A DNA stretch of 64,000 nt from contig CM049307.1 of the NCBI GenBank assembly GCA_026874595.1, forward strand, positions 9,819,579 to 9,883,578, given 5' to 3'. Positions 38,981-49,500 of the stretch are shown here, in pieces; position 1 is the stretch's first letter, and each line of letters opens with the position of its first letter. The notes beneath the pieces are model-generated. The model did not search any database and was not told where the DNA came from. It saw nothing but the letters and a program-made list of their open reading frames with translations. This DNA is from Sipunculus nudus. Its lineage: Eukaryota; Annelida; Sipuncula; Golfingiida; Sipunculidae. Both the position numbers and the translations under genes were made by a program.

Positions 38981-39049
38981 TTAATACAGAAAAACTCACA
39001 TCCGTTTACTAACAAAACCACCATTCACGGGGAGGGGAATGGGGGTTTA
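38981..39049. repeat. DIRS right terminal inverted repeat
   Basis: It begins TTAATACAGAAAAACTCACA and runs to GGGGGTTTA. It is inverted relative to 38739-38805. The element probably ends near 39049. Confidence 0.6.
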
Positions 39050-39717
39050 TTGGATTCATCAAGTTTAATTAAGCAGGTAGTTAATCAACATTTCCATGTA
39101 CATATCAGTGTACCCACATCTATGTGTTCTTCACTGTGGCCTCACCTGTCATCACATGGTCATGAACGTTCATATAATTCTGGATATGTTTTTTCTCAAT
39201 ACCTTACACTCTTATTATTAGCTGCATGTGCTGTTGTGGTTATTTCAGATTTACTATAACTCTTTATGTTTTGATCTAAAGCAGAATTTGATTATATGGT
39301 TTGTAATTGTGTATATTTTTTATAGATTTCTACAGAGAAAACAATTGAGTGAACAAGCAAAATATTTAAAAATAATAACCTGGTACAGCTGATCAGCTCC
39401 ACTGGCTACCATTTGACAGTTAAAACTGAGTAAATTTTTAGTGAGTATTGTCATCTAATACTTGCCTCTAACTCCAAATAATCTGTTTTTATTTACAAAG
39501 GATATAGACAGTTATAATAAATAGTGAGCTTTGTTACCTGTGTCAACAAGGTTGACTGAGTTTATTTGTTCCCCCTCCTTGATTGTTTGCCCCCATAATA
39601 AATATACCACTCAAATTTCTATAAAATATAGGCCAAGCAAAAATTGCTCCAATTTTCAGACATAATGGGCTGATCTAGATGCAGATCCTGCTAAATCCAC
39701 ATTTTTTGGTGCTTTTT
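39050..39717. other. Spacer with no recognised feature
   Basis: AT-rich DNA between the DIRS right end and the next repeat element. Nothing coding or repetitive is seen. Confidence 0.5.
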
Positions 39718-40352
39718 AGCCCTCAGCTTTAGAGACTGAAGGGCTATTGTCTTTCCCCAAGCCATCTGTCTGTCTGGCGTGTGTTAACATTTACCTTGTG
39801 AGCAAGATATCTCAAAGAGGATTTACCGTAGGAAATTTATTTCTTTGGTGCTGATGTATATTAACAAAATCTCAGTCAAGTTAAAAAAAGGGTGACCTTG
39901 ACTTATTTTTTGCGGTTTTAGAGTGAATTGTTGAAAAAACTGACATGTTTACATTTGCTTTGTGAGCGGGATATCTGAAAAAGGATTTACCAAAGGAATT
40001 TTATTTCCACGGTGCTGATATATATATTAACAAAATATAGGTCAGGTTGAAAGATGGGTGACCTTGACTTATTTTTTGCAGTTTTAGAGGGAATTATAGA
40101 AAAACTTAGAAACTTATTTCTCAGGAACCACAAGGTGGATTGTTATAAAACTTACTATGATTATTGGCACTGATGGTCTGTAACTGCTGCACAAGTTTGG
40201 GGGTGCCACCTCCATTATCTGATTTTAAAAGAATTTTTATCAGATTTTTCAAGGTCACAGAGCTTATTATAGAAAAAAACTTAGGAGCTTATTTGTCAGG
40301 AGCCACTGCTTTTTTGGCTGAGGGCTTTTGTCAATTTTTGCAGATATTATAG
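39718..40352 (+). mobile_element. Helitron-like element, TAGCCCTCAGC family, copy 2
   Basis: The 5' hairpin TAGCCCT...AGGGCTA (39717-39750) and the 3' region GGCTGAGGGCTTTTGTC followed by ATTATAG|T match the copy at 10393-11353. GGCTGAGGGCT near the 3' end is the inverted form of AGCCCTCAGC at the 5' end. Two blocks with KGTGAGC..GATATCT and GGTGACCTTGACTTATTTTT lie inside. Non-coding. Confidence 0.5.
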
Positions 40353-40385
40353 TTGTCCCTGTCCATACAGTGTCTTCAACATTTG

Positions 40386-40416
<31 letters not shown>
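40386..40416 (+). repeat. Poly-C/poly-A tract
   Basis: 21 C followed by about 10 A. Similar C runs are at 5922-5938 (17 C), 9570-9581 (12 C) and 34663-34679 (17 C), all inside or beside repeat elements. Length may be unreliable in the assembly. Confidence 0.85.
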
Positions 40417-40417
<1 letters not shown>

Positions 40418-40566
40418 AAGTGAATTTTATGGAATTGTGGTATGTACAGGCTATAAAGGCACATTTAGCTTCTTTTTTGGCAGATCAGTTATTTTAAAGC
40501 AAAGCTTGGTGCTGATCCAGCTAAATTATCTTTTTTTTGTGTGATGTTCTTTTTTTATCAACACAA

Positions 40567-41696
40567 CAGGGTTGGGTTTTATCCTGATAAAACTTGTTTA
40601 ATCCAGGACAATGGATAAAACTGGGTTTTATCTGGTTTAATCCAGCTTTATCTGGATTATACAGGATTAAACTGGATCTAACTAAGAATCACCTTGTAAA
40701 ATTTTATTAAATTAATATATTTATGTTAATCAGGATAAATATGTTCAGAAGGTTTATTAATATAGTAACAATATATGAGCTTGATATCCAATTCGCAATT
40801 TCCTCCAGGTTCAGGTTTCACTGTTATCAGCAGCAACTGTAGCCTATGCTATGTTACTCTTCTGGCTGGTGGTCAATTTCTCATTAGGATGTATCATCTT
40901 TATAGCATCTTCTTAAGCCACCAGAAATTTACAAATAGCCAAGGGCAGGCTACAGGGTGACATTTGCAGCCCATTGTCAACAACTAGAGTCCAGAGGAGG
41001 AGATAGCCTGAATGACTTTGATCCGATGGAGTTTTCTCCTCTCAGGCTGTCATGACTAACCCACATTCAGAGAAACAAACTGGGGCAAAATAGCTTTTTA
41101 AGCATTTTATTGGAGTGTCAGAGGGAACCCTCATAAAATTTTGGACAGCTGATTTCACTATTTATCTAAAGTCATTAATGCAATAAATGACTGGATTATG
41201 TACATCTTTCTCTGCATATGTAAGAATTGATGTTAATCAGTGTGAATATATGAAAGTACATCATATGGTACCAATCATTGTGGAATTTAAGTTAATTTTA
41301 ACTAAACATGCATGAACTGCAATTGTTAAGTTTTTTTATAGTGTTATGTACAAAATATGTGATGTTTTAAAAAGCCACTTTAAAGAAGAGAAATAAAGTA
41401 TCAGACTTATTATTAAAATCATGGCATCACTTTCAGTAGAGATCTGTGACAAAAAATGTTTGTTTTATGTATAACTATATACTATATATATATAGTAACA
41501 TTACAATACAGTCAACTGGAAAAATGTTTCTCATGAGAACTTTATTATTTTACAGTGGAAAGCTAAATTTAATATGAAATGTCAACCTCACAGACAGTAT
41601 ACACCCAAACTTCGGATAAAACTGGATAAAACCTGTTTTATCCGATCCTGATTAATCCAGATAAATCCAGTGGATTAAACCGGCTGTGCAACCCTG
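40567..41696. mobile_element. hAT-type non-autonomous element with 8-bp target duplication
   Basis: The ends are CAGGGTTG (40567) and CAACCCTG (41689-41696). The exact 8-bp duplication CAACACAA flanks it (40559-40566 and 41697-41704). Subterminal sequence at both ends is packed with TTTTATCC, GGATAAA and GGATTAA words in both orientations (40575-40680, 41615-41680), as expected for transposase-binding arrays. The interior (about 0.9 kb) is AT-rich without a long ORF. Confidence 0.8.
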
Positions 41697-42249
41697 CAAC
41701 ACAATATCACTAAAAGCTCCTTGTGAGAATATGAAGTTCAGTCAGTTTTTGTGTAAAAACTGAAAGGCCTTGATGGTCCAATGAATACACTGTAAACCCG
41801 TTGAACCCTTGATGTGTTTAGATCCTAAACACTTTGTTTATTAAGTTAAACACATGGTTTAACTTTCAGTAATTTTATCTAAACTCAGTGTTTAGTTATC
41901 CTGCAATAATACAAAGCCTTCATGATAAGACGTCATTTTTTGGGAAAAGATGAAAATTAATTCAAGATTTTATGGTATCTTGCATCATGTTCTATTTAAT
42001 TAGTTCCCGTAATTTTTTTCTTTCTGAAAGATAATATTTTGCTTTTGATTTCAGGTAAAACTGAAACCTACATGGCTAAACATTATTCTTATTACATATT
42101 TTTCACCATTCCATCCGTATTTATGCATTTGCCCTCTTATCAGCAAACCAGTTTTAATTACAATGTATTTTCCCCACTCAGACTCATTGAAATGTAGTCT
42201 TAGGTACATATCTACTGCTTTTGCTAAACTATGTGTTTAACTATCCATA

Positions 42250-42340
42250 CTAAACGTTGCGTTTAGATGTGTCACGTGACAGTTCTCAAGCATGCGCAGT
42301 CCTGTCTGTTTTAGCGCGGCGTGTTTGAGAGTGAGATTTT
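42250..42340 (+). promoter_or_regulatory. Promoter-like cluster: palindromic E-box and NRF1-type site
   Basis: GTCACGTGAC (42272-42281) is a perfect CACGTG E-box palindrome. GCATGCGCA (42291-42299) is the core of the NRF1 motif. GCGCGGCGTG follows. This is the only CpG-rich spot for several kilobases and lies about 110 bp before the ATG of the four-exon model. Confidence 0.45.
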
Positions 42341-42408
42341 CATCCAGGGATTATATTGTACGAGCAAATATCACGTATTGCGAAATTTCCACCTCGATTG
42401 TTGAAGAT

Positions 42409-44344
42409 ATGTCCAGCAAATGTGAGTACAAATATGTTGATAATAAATTATTTTGATCATTGTTGAAAATTTAGCAAAGTATGTGAATATACCAGAAACC
42501 AGTTGAACAAGCTCTTGTGACCCATTTTCTGACCCATAACTGTTTATCTCAGACCTTTAAATTTTTAGTGTATATCATATCATTATGTGAACAGGTATAT
42601 GCATTCGCATTCCAAGTTACGTTTGTTAAAGATGATAAACTTTGGTTATTTGATTTCATTCGAGTCCATGTTTAAGTGTATAGAGGGATATTGTAGCCTC
42701 TCCTGTAACGGTCATCGTCCTGGAGTGTGACCTTTTTTCACTCTTGGTAAGCCTGCTCCACTCGCCTGTCCCGCCTAAGTGTAGGTATCAAATATCACAA
42801 CAGCGTTAGCGTATCATATTTATATTTAAGAAAGGATGAGGTATCTTACCTGAGATATCAGTCGTTATAAATGCCCAATTTCTATTACTGAATTTTTATC
42901 ATTGTTATCATGTAAAACAAAAATATTTTAGTGTGAGATAGTGAGCTTTTTTACAAATCGTAGATCGTTTGTATTGTTAAACCTACCATTGATGAATTTA
43001 AAATGTCCAACTTTTATTGCAGCTTTATTTTTAAGGGGAACTTAAAACAACACTCAATTATAGTTTAAGTTGCTGCGCCATGAAAAAAGATGCTCCTAGC
43101 TGTCATTAGGAAGATAACGGCCTCTGAGAATGGCACAATGGTACATTTTATATAATTAATCAATATTGTTATTATAAATACTTAAAGAGAGTTGTTATAT
43201 GTTGTTTTATAAAACTTATGTCTAGACATTAGTTTATACAAAGTTTACAACATATCAGTCTTTAATTTAGCAAAATTATATAAATATCCATGTTCTAGTA
43301 TACATACAAATTTATAATGAATAGTACTGTAGATATACACAGTTACTTTCCTATGAGTTGATACCAACTTTGGCTACAGATTTATTGTTATTCATCTTAT
43401 CTCTTCAGACTGTGCACGACTTCTAGCAGGTTCTTGTGGGGGAAATAGCCTCAGCTTAAGAAAATCTTCAGCTATAGTCCACGCATATAGCATGGACAGC
43501 AAAGAAGAGGTAATTTATTTGACAATTTAAAATGCTTTAGTCAATACCATAGGGTATATAGACATAGGGTAATGAGTGCAAATGTTAAAATATAACAATC
43601 TCTCCACTTTTTATCTAGAAAACCCATAATTGAGGCCTGACTTAAAAAAAGGACATAGTTGCCGGATAAAACATACCATGTGGATAGTCTGTTTACATCA
43701 TACTCGTCTTACTATTGCATGTCTAACCTTAAACTGCACAGGCCATTACTTAACCATGGTTGATTTTGTTTAAGGTAAGAATATTACCTGACCAAAAAGA
43801 AGGACGAGGGAAAAGAAGGGCGAAGCAAAAGAAGACTGTTGTGACCCATAAGGTATTTAGATTTAACCAATAAAATGACTCGTAATAAATTTATTGATTT
43901 TAAATGACAATCAATCAATAATATTTCTGTATTGCTGATTTTGATTAGTTCATTATATACATAATTATATACGACAGACTGATTCTGATTTTAAAGGATA
44001 TAAATTGATATTCAACCTGGATATGCCTGTATGGAAATCTAACGTGTTTTCTGTTTATTCATTTATTTTTTTTTACATTTCAGGACAATGAGTTGAGACG
44101 ATCGAACACCACTCAACATCGTGTTATATGTCTGTACGCGATGACAATGGCGTCGAGGACGTATAGCAAGACATGGAGAGAAATCATGTGGCGACGTAAA
44201 AAGTGCATCACGGATTGTTCTCACTGGGACATGCATGCATATACATGCATAAATTTAACATGGAGAACCAAAGTGTATCCAGTTCTCATCCTTGGATTTT
44301 GTTTAGACATATATTATAATAACTATGCAACACTCGGAATATAA
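42409..44344 (+). CDS. Unrecognised four-exon gene candidate, 150 aa, inside the CACTG element
   Basis: Four exons join without a stop: 42409-42421 (ATG, MSSK plus one base; donor GTGAGT), 43409-43509 (acceptor CTCTTCAG, donor GTAATT), 43775-43852 (acceptor GTTTAAG, donor GTATTT) and 44084-44344 (acceptor TACATTTCAG, TAA). Phases match at all three junctions. The protein has a basic, NLS-like cluster (GRGKRRAKQKK, about residues 48-58), then an Arg/Lys/Trp-rich stretch (TWREIMWRRKKC) and Cys/His residues spaced C-x3-C-x2-H-x3-H-x3-C. Its C-terminal 25 residues are hydrophobic and Tyr-rich. I do not recognise the family. It could be the element's accessory ORF, a captured host gene or a chance model. 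A promoter-like cluster lies upstream and AATAAA at 44602-44607. Confidence 0.45.
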
Positions 44345-44601
44345 TCCCCATTGAACAAGACAATTTCAGTGGAACTGCGACAGTACCTTGGAGAAAATGG
44401 AAAGAGTCGGACAGACACACATATATAGTTTCATAATTACTTCTAATAATATCATCACAGTATACTGAATATTTGTGTTTATGTACACACATATATATTT
44501 GTATCTGTTTACCTTTACTGTTACCTAATTACTTCTTATTTTATAAACCATAATAACTATGTATATACAGACATCACAACAGACAATATCAGTTAAGTAC
44601 C

Positions 44602-44607
44602 CAATAA
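44602..44607 (+). terminator. Polyadenylation signal for the four-exon model
   Basis: AATAAA about 260 nt after the stop codon at 44342-44344, followed by a TTTTATTTCTTTGTGT T/G-rich stretch at 44634. Confidence 0.4.
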
Positions 44608-45056
44608 ATACAATATGTAACATATACATCTGTTTTATTTCTTTGTGTCCAGTGTGAGTTATATACACTAAATATAAAAATTATATAAATTATATAATTT
44701 CAGGGTATTTGGAAGCTGCATCTAAAATCAGGAGTCTGTCCATTATTGGATTAACACCATGGCCTATTGACCAAAACAGAAAACCATACATGCAAGTGTT
44801 TACTTAAACCTAAGCCCATAGTTTAGAAGTAAACAATGTGTTTAGCTTAAACACCAAAAAGTGTCTAAAAAGTGTTACTAACTGTAAACGCGTCAAAGTG
44901 TTTTGATCCTAAACATTTTGACGTGTTTAACTCGGTAAACGATGTGTTTAAGTCTAAACACTTTGTTTAGTACCCTAAACACCATTACGCGTTTAAAAAG
45001 TGTTACAAAAAGTGTTTAGTTTAGCGTTTAGATCCTAAACACTTAGGTTTACAGTG

Positions 45057-45571
45057 TAGCTGGTTGGACATTTGGGTATTTATTTGAAAGGGAACATTAA
45101 TGTCAGTGCATGCATCAGCAGAAGTGTAGCCCTCTGAATACTCAAGAAATCATATCAGTTTGTACTTGGCAGGGGTCAGAGCTAATCCAGAGTTAGAGTT
45201 AGTTTTGCTCTTGTGAGGCCTTTTTATTGCTGGAAATATCCTTATTCTTTCCAGGATATGATGTACACACTTAAAGGTGTTTGTCTTTGCATATAGATCC
45301 ATATTTCAATATGACCGTAAATTTTTAACTTTTAATTCTGTAAATTAACTTTTAAAATGATATGAAATAGAACTGTGTTTCTTTGAGATTTATAAAATTA
45401 TTTGAGAACTGCAGAATGGTGGTGCTAGAATTGCACTTTCACTGATACAAGTTGATGCCTAATGGTGTCATTCAGTAATATTCAAAACCTTTTCAGATTT
45501 CTAGTGATATGTACAATAGTGATTTTTATAACGGTTAATTTTACAGCCCAAGCCTATATTAATTAACTGTA
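45057..45571. other. Spacer between two mobile elements
   Basis: AT-rich DNA with no recognised feature. Confidence 0.5.
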
Positions 45572-46451
45572 TCCGCCAAAACAAAGTTTTGCGGATACTA
45601 TGTTTTTTACCGGGTTCCGCCGCTGCGGCGTTCGTGAACTCCTCTGGGACTACTGGACAGATTTTTCCGAAACTTACACCAATTATCAGGTCACATGTGA
45701 ACTGGTGCCTAACCAATAGGCCTTGACCTCTGACCCCTCCTCTCTGCCCAGCGTCCATTTGTGCGTCTGTTTCCACACATAAACCCACATAACTCGGGAA
45801 CCGTTTGACCAATCAGGAAAAAAATTTTGTACAAAGCCCTTGGATAGCTTTATAACATACACAAAAAATGGTGGCGCCACCTGCAGCCATTTTTGCACAG
45901 TGTCCATCTGCCTTGGGTTAAAATCACTCATATCTCTGCAGTGGTTTGACTAATTCACCTGAAATTCTGCATGCGTATACATCCTAGATAGCTTTCTTGA
46001 TTTTATGACAGGTGGGGCCATCTTCATTCATGTTTAACGCTGCAGACATTAATGCTTATATCTCCGGACTCATTTGACCAATCAGGAAAAAATTTTTACA
46101 CAAATGTAGCCCTTGGATAGCTTTATAACATTCACAAAAATGGTGGCACCACCTGCAGCCATTTTTGCACAGCGTCCATCTGTTTGCCTGCTGTTGGATA
46201 AAATCACTCATATCTCTGCAGTGGTTTGACTTTTCAACCTGAAATTTTGCATGTGTATACATCTTGGATAGTTTCTCGTTCAAATAACAGGTGGCACCAC
46301 CTACAATCATGTTTATGTGGCAGACATCCATTCTAATATGTAACACGTGTAACTCTATTTCCCCTTGCCACTCAATCCATGCCTCACTTAACCCGTCCTA
46401 CTCTGATTTTGGCGGATACAGGTAGTCGCTTGTCGAATACCCGTATTCTAG
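45572..46451 (+). mobile_element. Helitron-like element, TCCGCCAAAAC family, copy 2
   Basis: The 5' end is A|TCCGCC with the hairpin GTATCCGCCAAAAC-AAA-GTTTTGCGGATAC (45569-45597). The 3' end has a perfect GAATAC-CC-GTATTC stem (46435-46448) running into CTAG|T (46448-46452). Palindromic GGTGGCGCCACC is at 45870-45881, with decayed versions near 46011, 46142 and 46290. It is about 260 bp shorter than copy 1 at 30934-32075. It ends 146 bp before the first MRE11 coding exon. Non-coding. Confidence 0.65.
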
Positions 46452-46597
46452 TTTTTGGTTTGGAAATGGCAGGCACAACAGGTTATTTTATTCAGTCAAA
46501 TATGATTTTTTTGAGCATCAAAAGTCAGGGATAAAGGCAATTGCTATCCTGATTACAAAATGACAAAGTCATGATTAAGGCTTTCTGTTTATTTCAG

Positions 46598-49500
46598 TCT
46601 TGTCACCATGGTTACTGGTAGAGGTGATGATGAGGATGAAGATGTGATGAAGGTACTGGTAGCAACAGACTGTCACCTTGGTTACATGGAAAAAGATGCC
46701 ACACGAGGTAGTGATTCTATGACAACATTTGAGGAGATCCTGAACATAGCACAGAATCAGGCAGTGGATTTCATCCTTCTTGGAGGAGACCTGTACCACG
46801 AGAACAAACCATCCAGAAAATGTCTCCATGACAGCATGAAGCTGTTCAGGAAGTACTGTATGGGAGACAGACCATGTCAGGTGGAGTTCCTGAGCGACCA
46901 GTCTGTAAACTTTGGTCACACTCCCTTCCCTGTTGTTAATTATGAAGATCCGAATCTTAATGTGTCTTTGCCAGTGTTTTCAATCCACGGAAACCATGAT
47001 GACCCATCAGGCCAGGGTAACCTCTGCTCTTTGGACCTTTTAAGTGCAGCAGGGCTGGTGAATTACTTTGGTAAGTGTACTTCCTTGGAGAAAGTGGAGA
47101 TGAGCCCTTTGCTCTTACAGAAAGGCACCACCAAACTTGCTCTGTATGGAGTTGGTTCTCTCCGTGATGAACGGTTACACAGGCTGTTTGTAAATAAAAA
47201 TGTAACAATGCTGCGACCAAAAGAAGAACAGGACACGTGGTTTAATTTGCTGGTTCTTCACCAGAATCGCTCAAAACATGGTCCAACTAATTATATACCA
47301 GAACAATTCCTTGATGACTTTTTGGACTTGATAGTGTGGGGGCATGAACATGAGTGTAAGATCGACCCCCAGTGGAACGGAATACGTAACTTTTACATCA
47401 CGCAGCCTGGAAGCTCCATAGCAACGTCACTGAGTGAAGGGGAGTCAGTGCCTAAACATGTCGGTCTCCTGAAAATTAAAGGGAACAATTTTAAATTGTC
47501 CAAAATACCTCTTAAGACTGTGCGGCCATTCTACATGGAAGAAGTTATCCTGTGTGACACCAGCTTGAACCCAGATGATCCAGACTGCCAGTCTCAAGTT
47601 GAGGCATATTGCAAGGAAAGGGTTGAAGCTTTATTAGAAAAATCAGGTATGTAGACCTACACTCAAGCATTAAGTCATTTAACTAGTGTTTGTTGAATAC
47701 ACATGTAAGATATTTCACATGGGTAATGCCTTATTTGTGTTCCTTGGTGCACAGTTTTGCCTCTCATGACAACAAAATCCTGATTAGGGGAAGGACAAAA
47801 TCTAGTTAGGCAAGGATTAAGGTATTGGACTTTGGAGTTTGATACCAGTGTCAAAGTCAAATAGTTTATTATCAATATACTTTAATATTTTTCAAATTAC
47901 AAGAAAAAATTAGCATTATTTAATATTTTTCAAATTACAAGAAAAAATTAGCATTATCTTAATGCAATCATCAATATACAATGGAATTGTTTACTTTGAA
48001 AGTTATTTACACAGAGCAGAATAACAAAATGTTTACATGTTAATTGTTTTTTGTTTTTTTTTCAGAGAGTGAAGGCGTGGGTAATGAAGAGCGACCAGAC
48101 AAACCACTGATTCGTCTACGAGTAGACTACTCTGGGGGCTTTGAGCCATTTAACATCAACAGGTGCATAGATCAGTTCACAATGATACGTTAAGTTTTTC
48201 TTGTTTGTCTTTATACATGAGAATCATCACCAGAGTAAAATTACAATTCACTGACAATCCCCATACATTTTGGTAAACTGTTCAGTTTCCATAAACATTT
48301 ATAGAAATGTCAAATTCAAATAATATGACATTGTGTGTAGAAGGTATGGACCCCCACCTGAACCATCCTTATCATTTATTTTACCTTTACAGGTTTGGAC
48401 AGAGATATGCTGACAGAGTGGCTAATCCTAGAGAAATGGTGCTTTTTACTAGAAAGAGGGCCTCAAACCCAAGCAACAAAGAAAAATTGAAAGGTATCTT
48501 CACACAGTATTTGGAGTCAGTATTATATAAAACTTAAATGTATTGTGCATGTAGATAATAACCAATGGGTATTTCTCTATCAGGGTTGGCATTCTTCCGG
48601 GAAGATAGGTATTTCTTCCTTTCCCAGGGAAGAAAGGGAAGTTTCTGGGAAGAAATCGAGTTTTCTTGGAAGAAAAGGAAGTTAGGGAAGAAACTATTGA
48701 CATTTTCCACACTATAACTAAACATGTACACATATTTAACAGAGAATCATAGAATAATGTATTTCATTTATTCACTATTTTCACATTGTTATTCATTGTT
48801 TATACACTGAATTAGACTGAAATTTTATTGAATTAAATTCATAAAATAAATAGAACTGACAGTAAAATTGAAATGATGAATAAACTGAATGATGGCGAGC
48901 TTAAGTAAGTGACACAATTGCTCTCTCGAAATGAATTGTATGGCCAGGCCTGCGTTCTATGGCCAGGCTACTCATCTAAACCTACTTGAGCGCAAGAGAT
49001 GTGCAAATGATACCTCACCAATACTGTTGCGAGTAAACTGCTAAGTTGTTTGGCCTGACATCCAAGCCCAAGCTGAGGAACTATGCTTGCTTGATTACAA
49101 ATGAGATATGTTTGATAATACACAAGTGCTCTTGGATAAACTGCACAACCACTTACTAGGGGTATACGGAGCCTGGCGTTGCACAACTAGCTGTAGTTAT
49201 CACACCATTGCCGCGGTGACAGCATCGGCCCAAAACTGTTTAATTACAGTTACCACTTGGCCTTTGTGACTCGTAAAATTTTACAAAAATCCATTTGAGG
49301 TGTTAACATGCTTGAAAAATATTTCGGAAATACAAATAAATTGTTGGGACCCCATTTTAAATTATGGAAAAGCGAATTTTCGGAAATTCGGCATTCGGAA
49401 ATATGGCACTCTACTGTATGAATGTTGTGAATGGATTTCTTCCCTGGGAAGAAATGGTAGGAAGAAAAAAAGGTTGTGCCAACTCTGTTCTCTTTAACTC

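Larger units (their letters stand above)
33138..39049 (+). mobile_element. DIRS-type tyrosine-recombinase retrotransposon, 5'-truncated and interrupted
   Basis: It contains, in order, a reverse transcriptase split at 33422/36365, an RNase H domain, a tyrosine recombinase, an internal complementary region and a right terminal inverted repeat. This set defines DIRS elements. GC content is clearly higher than the flanks. No gag-like ORF or left terminal repeat is seen, so the 5' end is lost, or lies where I cannot recognise it. Frameshifts, a nonsense codon and the 2.9-kb insertion make it inactive. Confidence 0.8.
41788..45056. mobile_element. CACTG-terminated DNA element (CACTA/CMC-like) enclosing a spliced gene candidate
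   Basis: The terminal inverted repeats are CACTGTAAACC (41788-41798) and GGTTTACAGTG (45046-45056), with TA on both sides. Subterminal zones at both ends (about 41810-41895 and 44830-45045) are dense in TGTTTA, CTAAACAC and GTGTTTAG words in both orientations, the usual arrangement in CACTA-type elements. The duplication is only 2 bp (TA), shorter than the usual 3. No transposase ORF is visible. The unique interior carries the gene model 42409-44344. Confidence 0.6.

Noticed and set aside
44093-44344. ORF starting at TTG 44093 as a stand-alone protein
   Set aside because: The start is not an ATG and lies 9 nt after a good splice acceptor; it is better read as the last exon of the four-exon model.
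42409-46607. Exons 42409-44344 as the 5' part of MRE11
   Set aside because: The model ends with its own stop and AATAAA. A direct splice from 42421 to 46598 would place the MRE11 ATG out of frame. MRE11 already has its normal N terminus at 46608.
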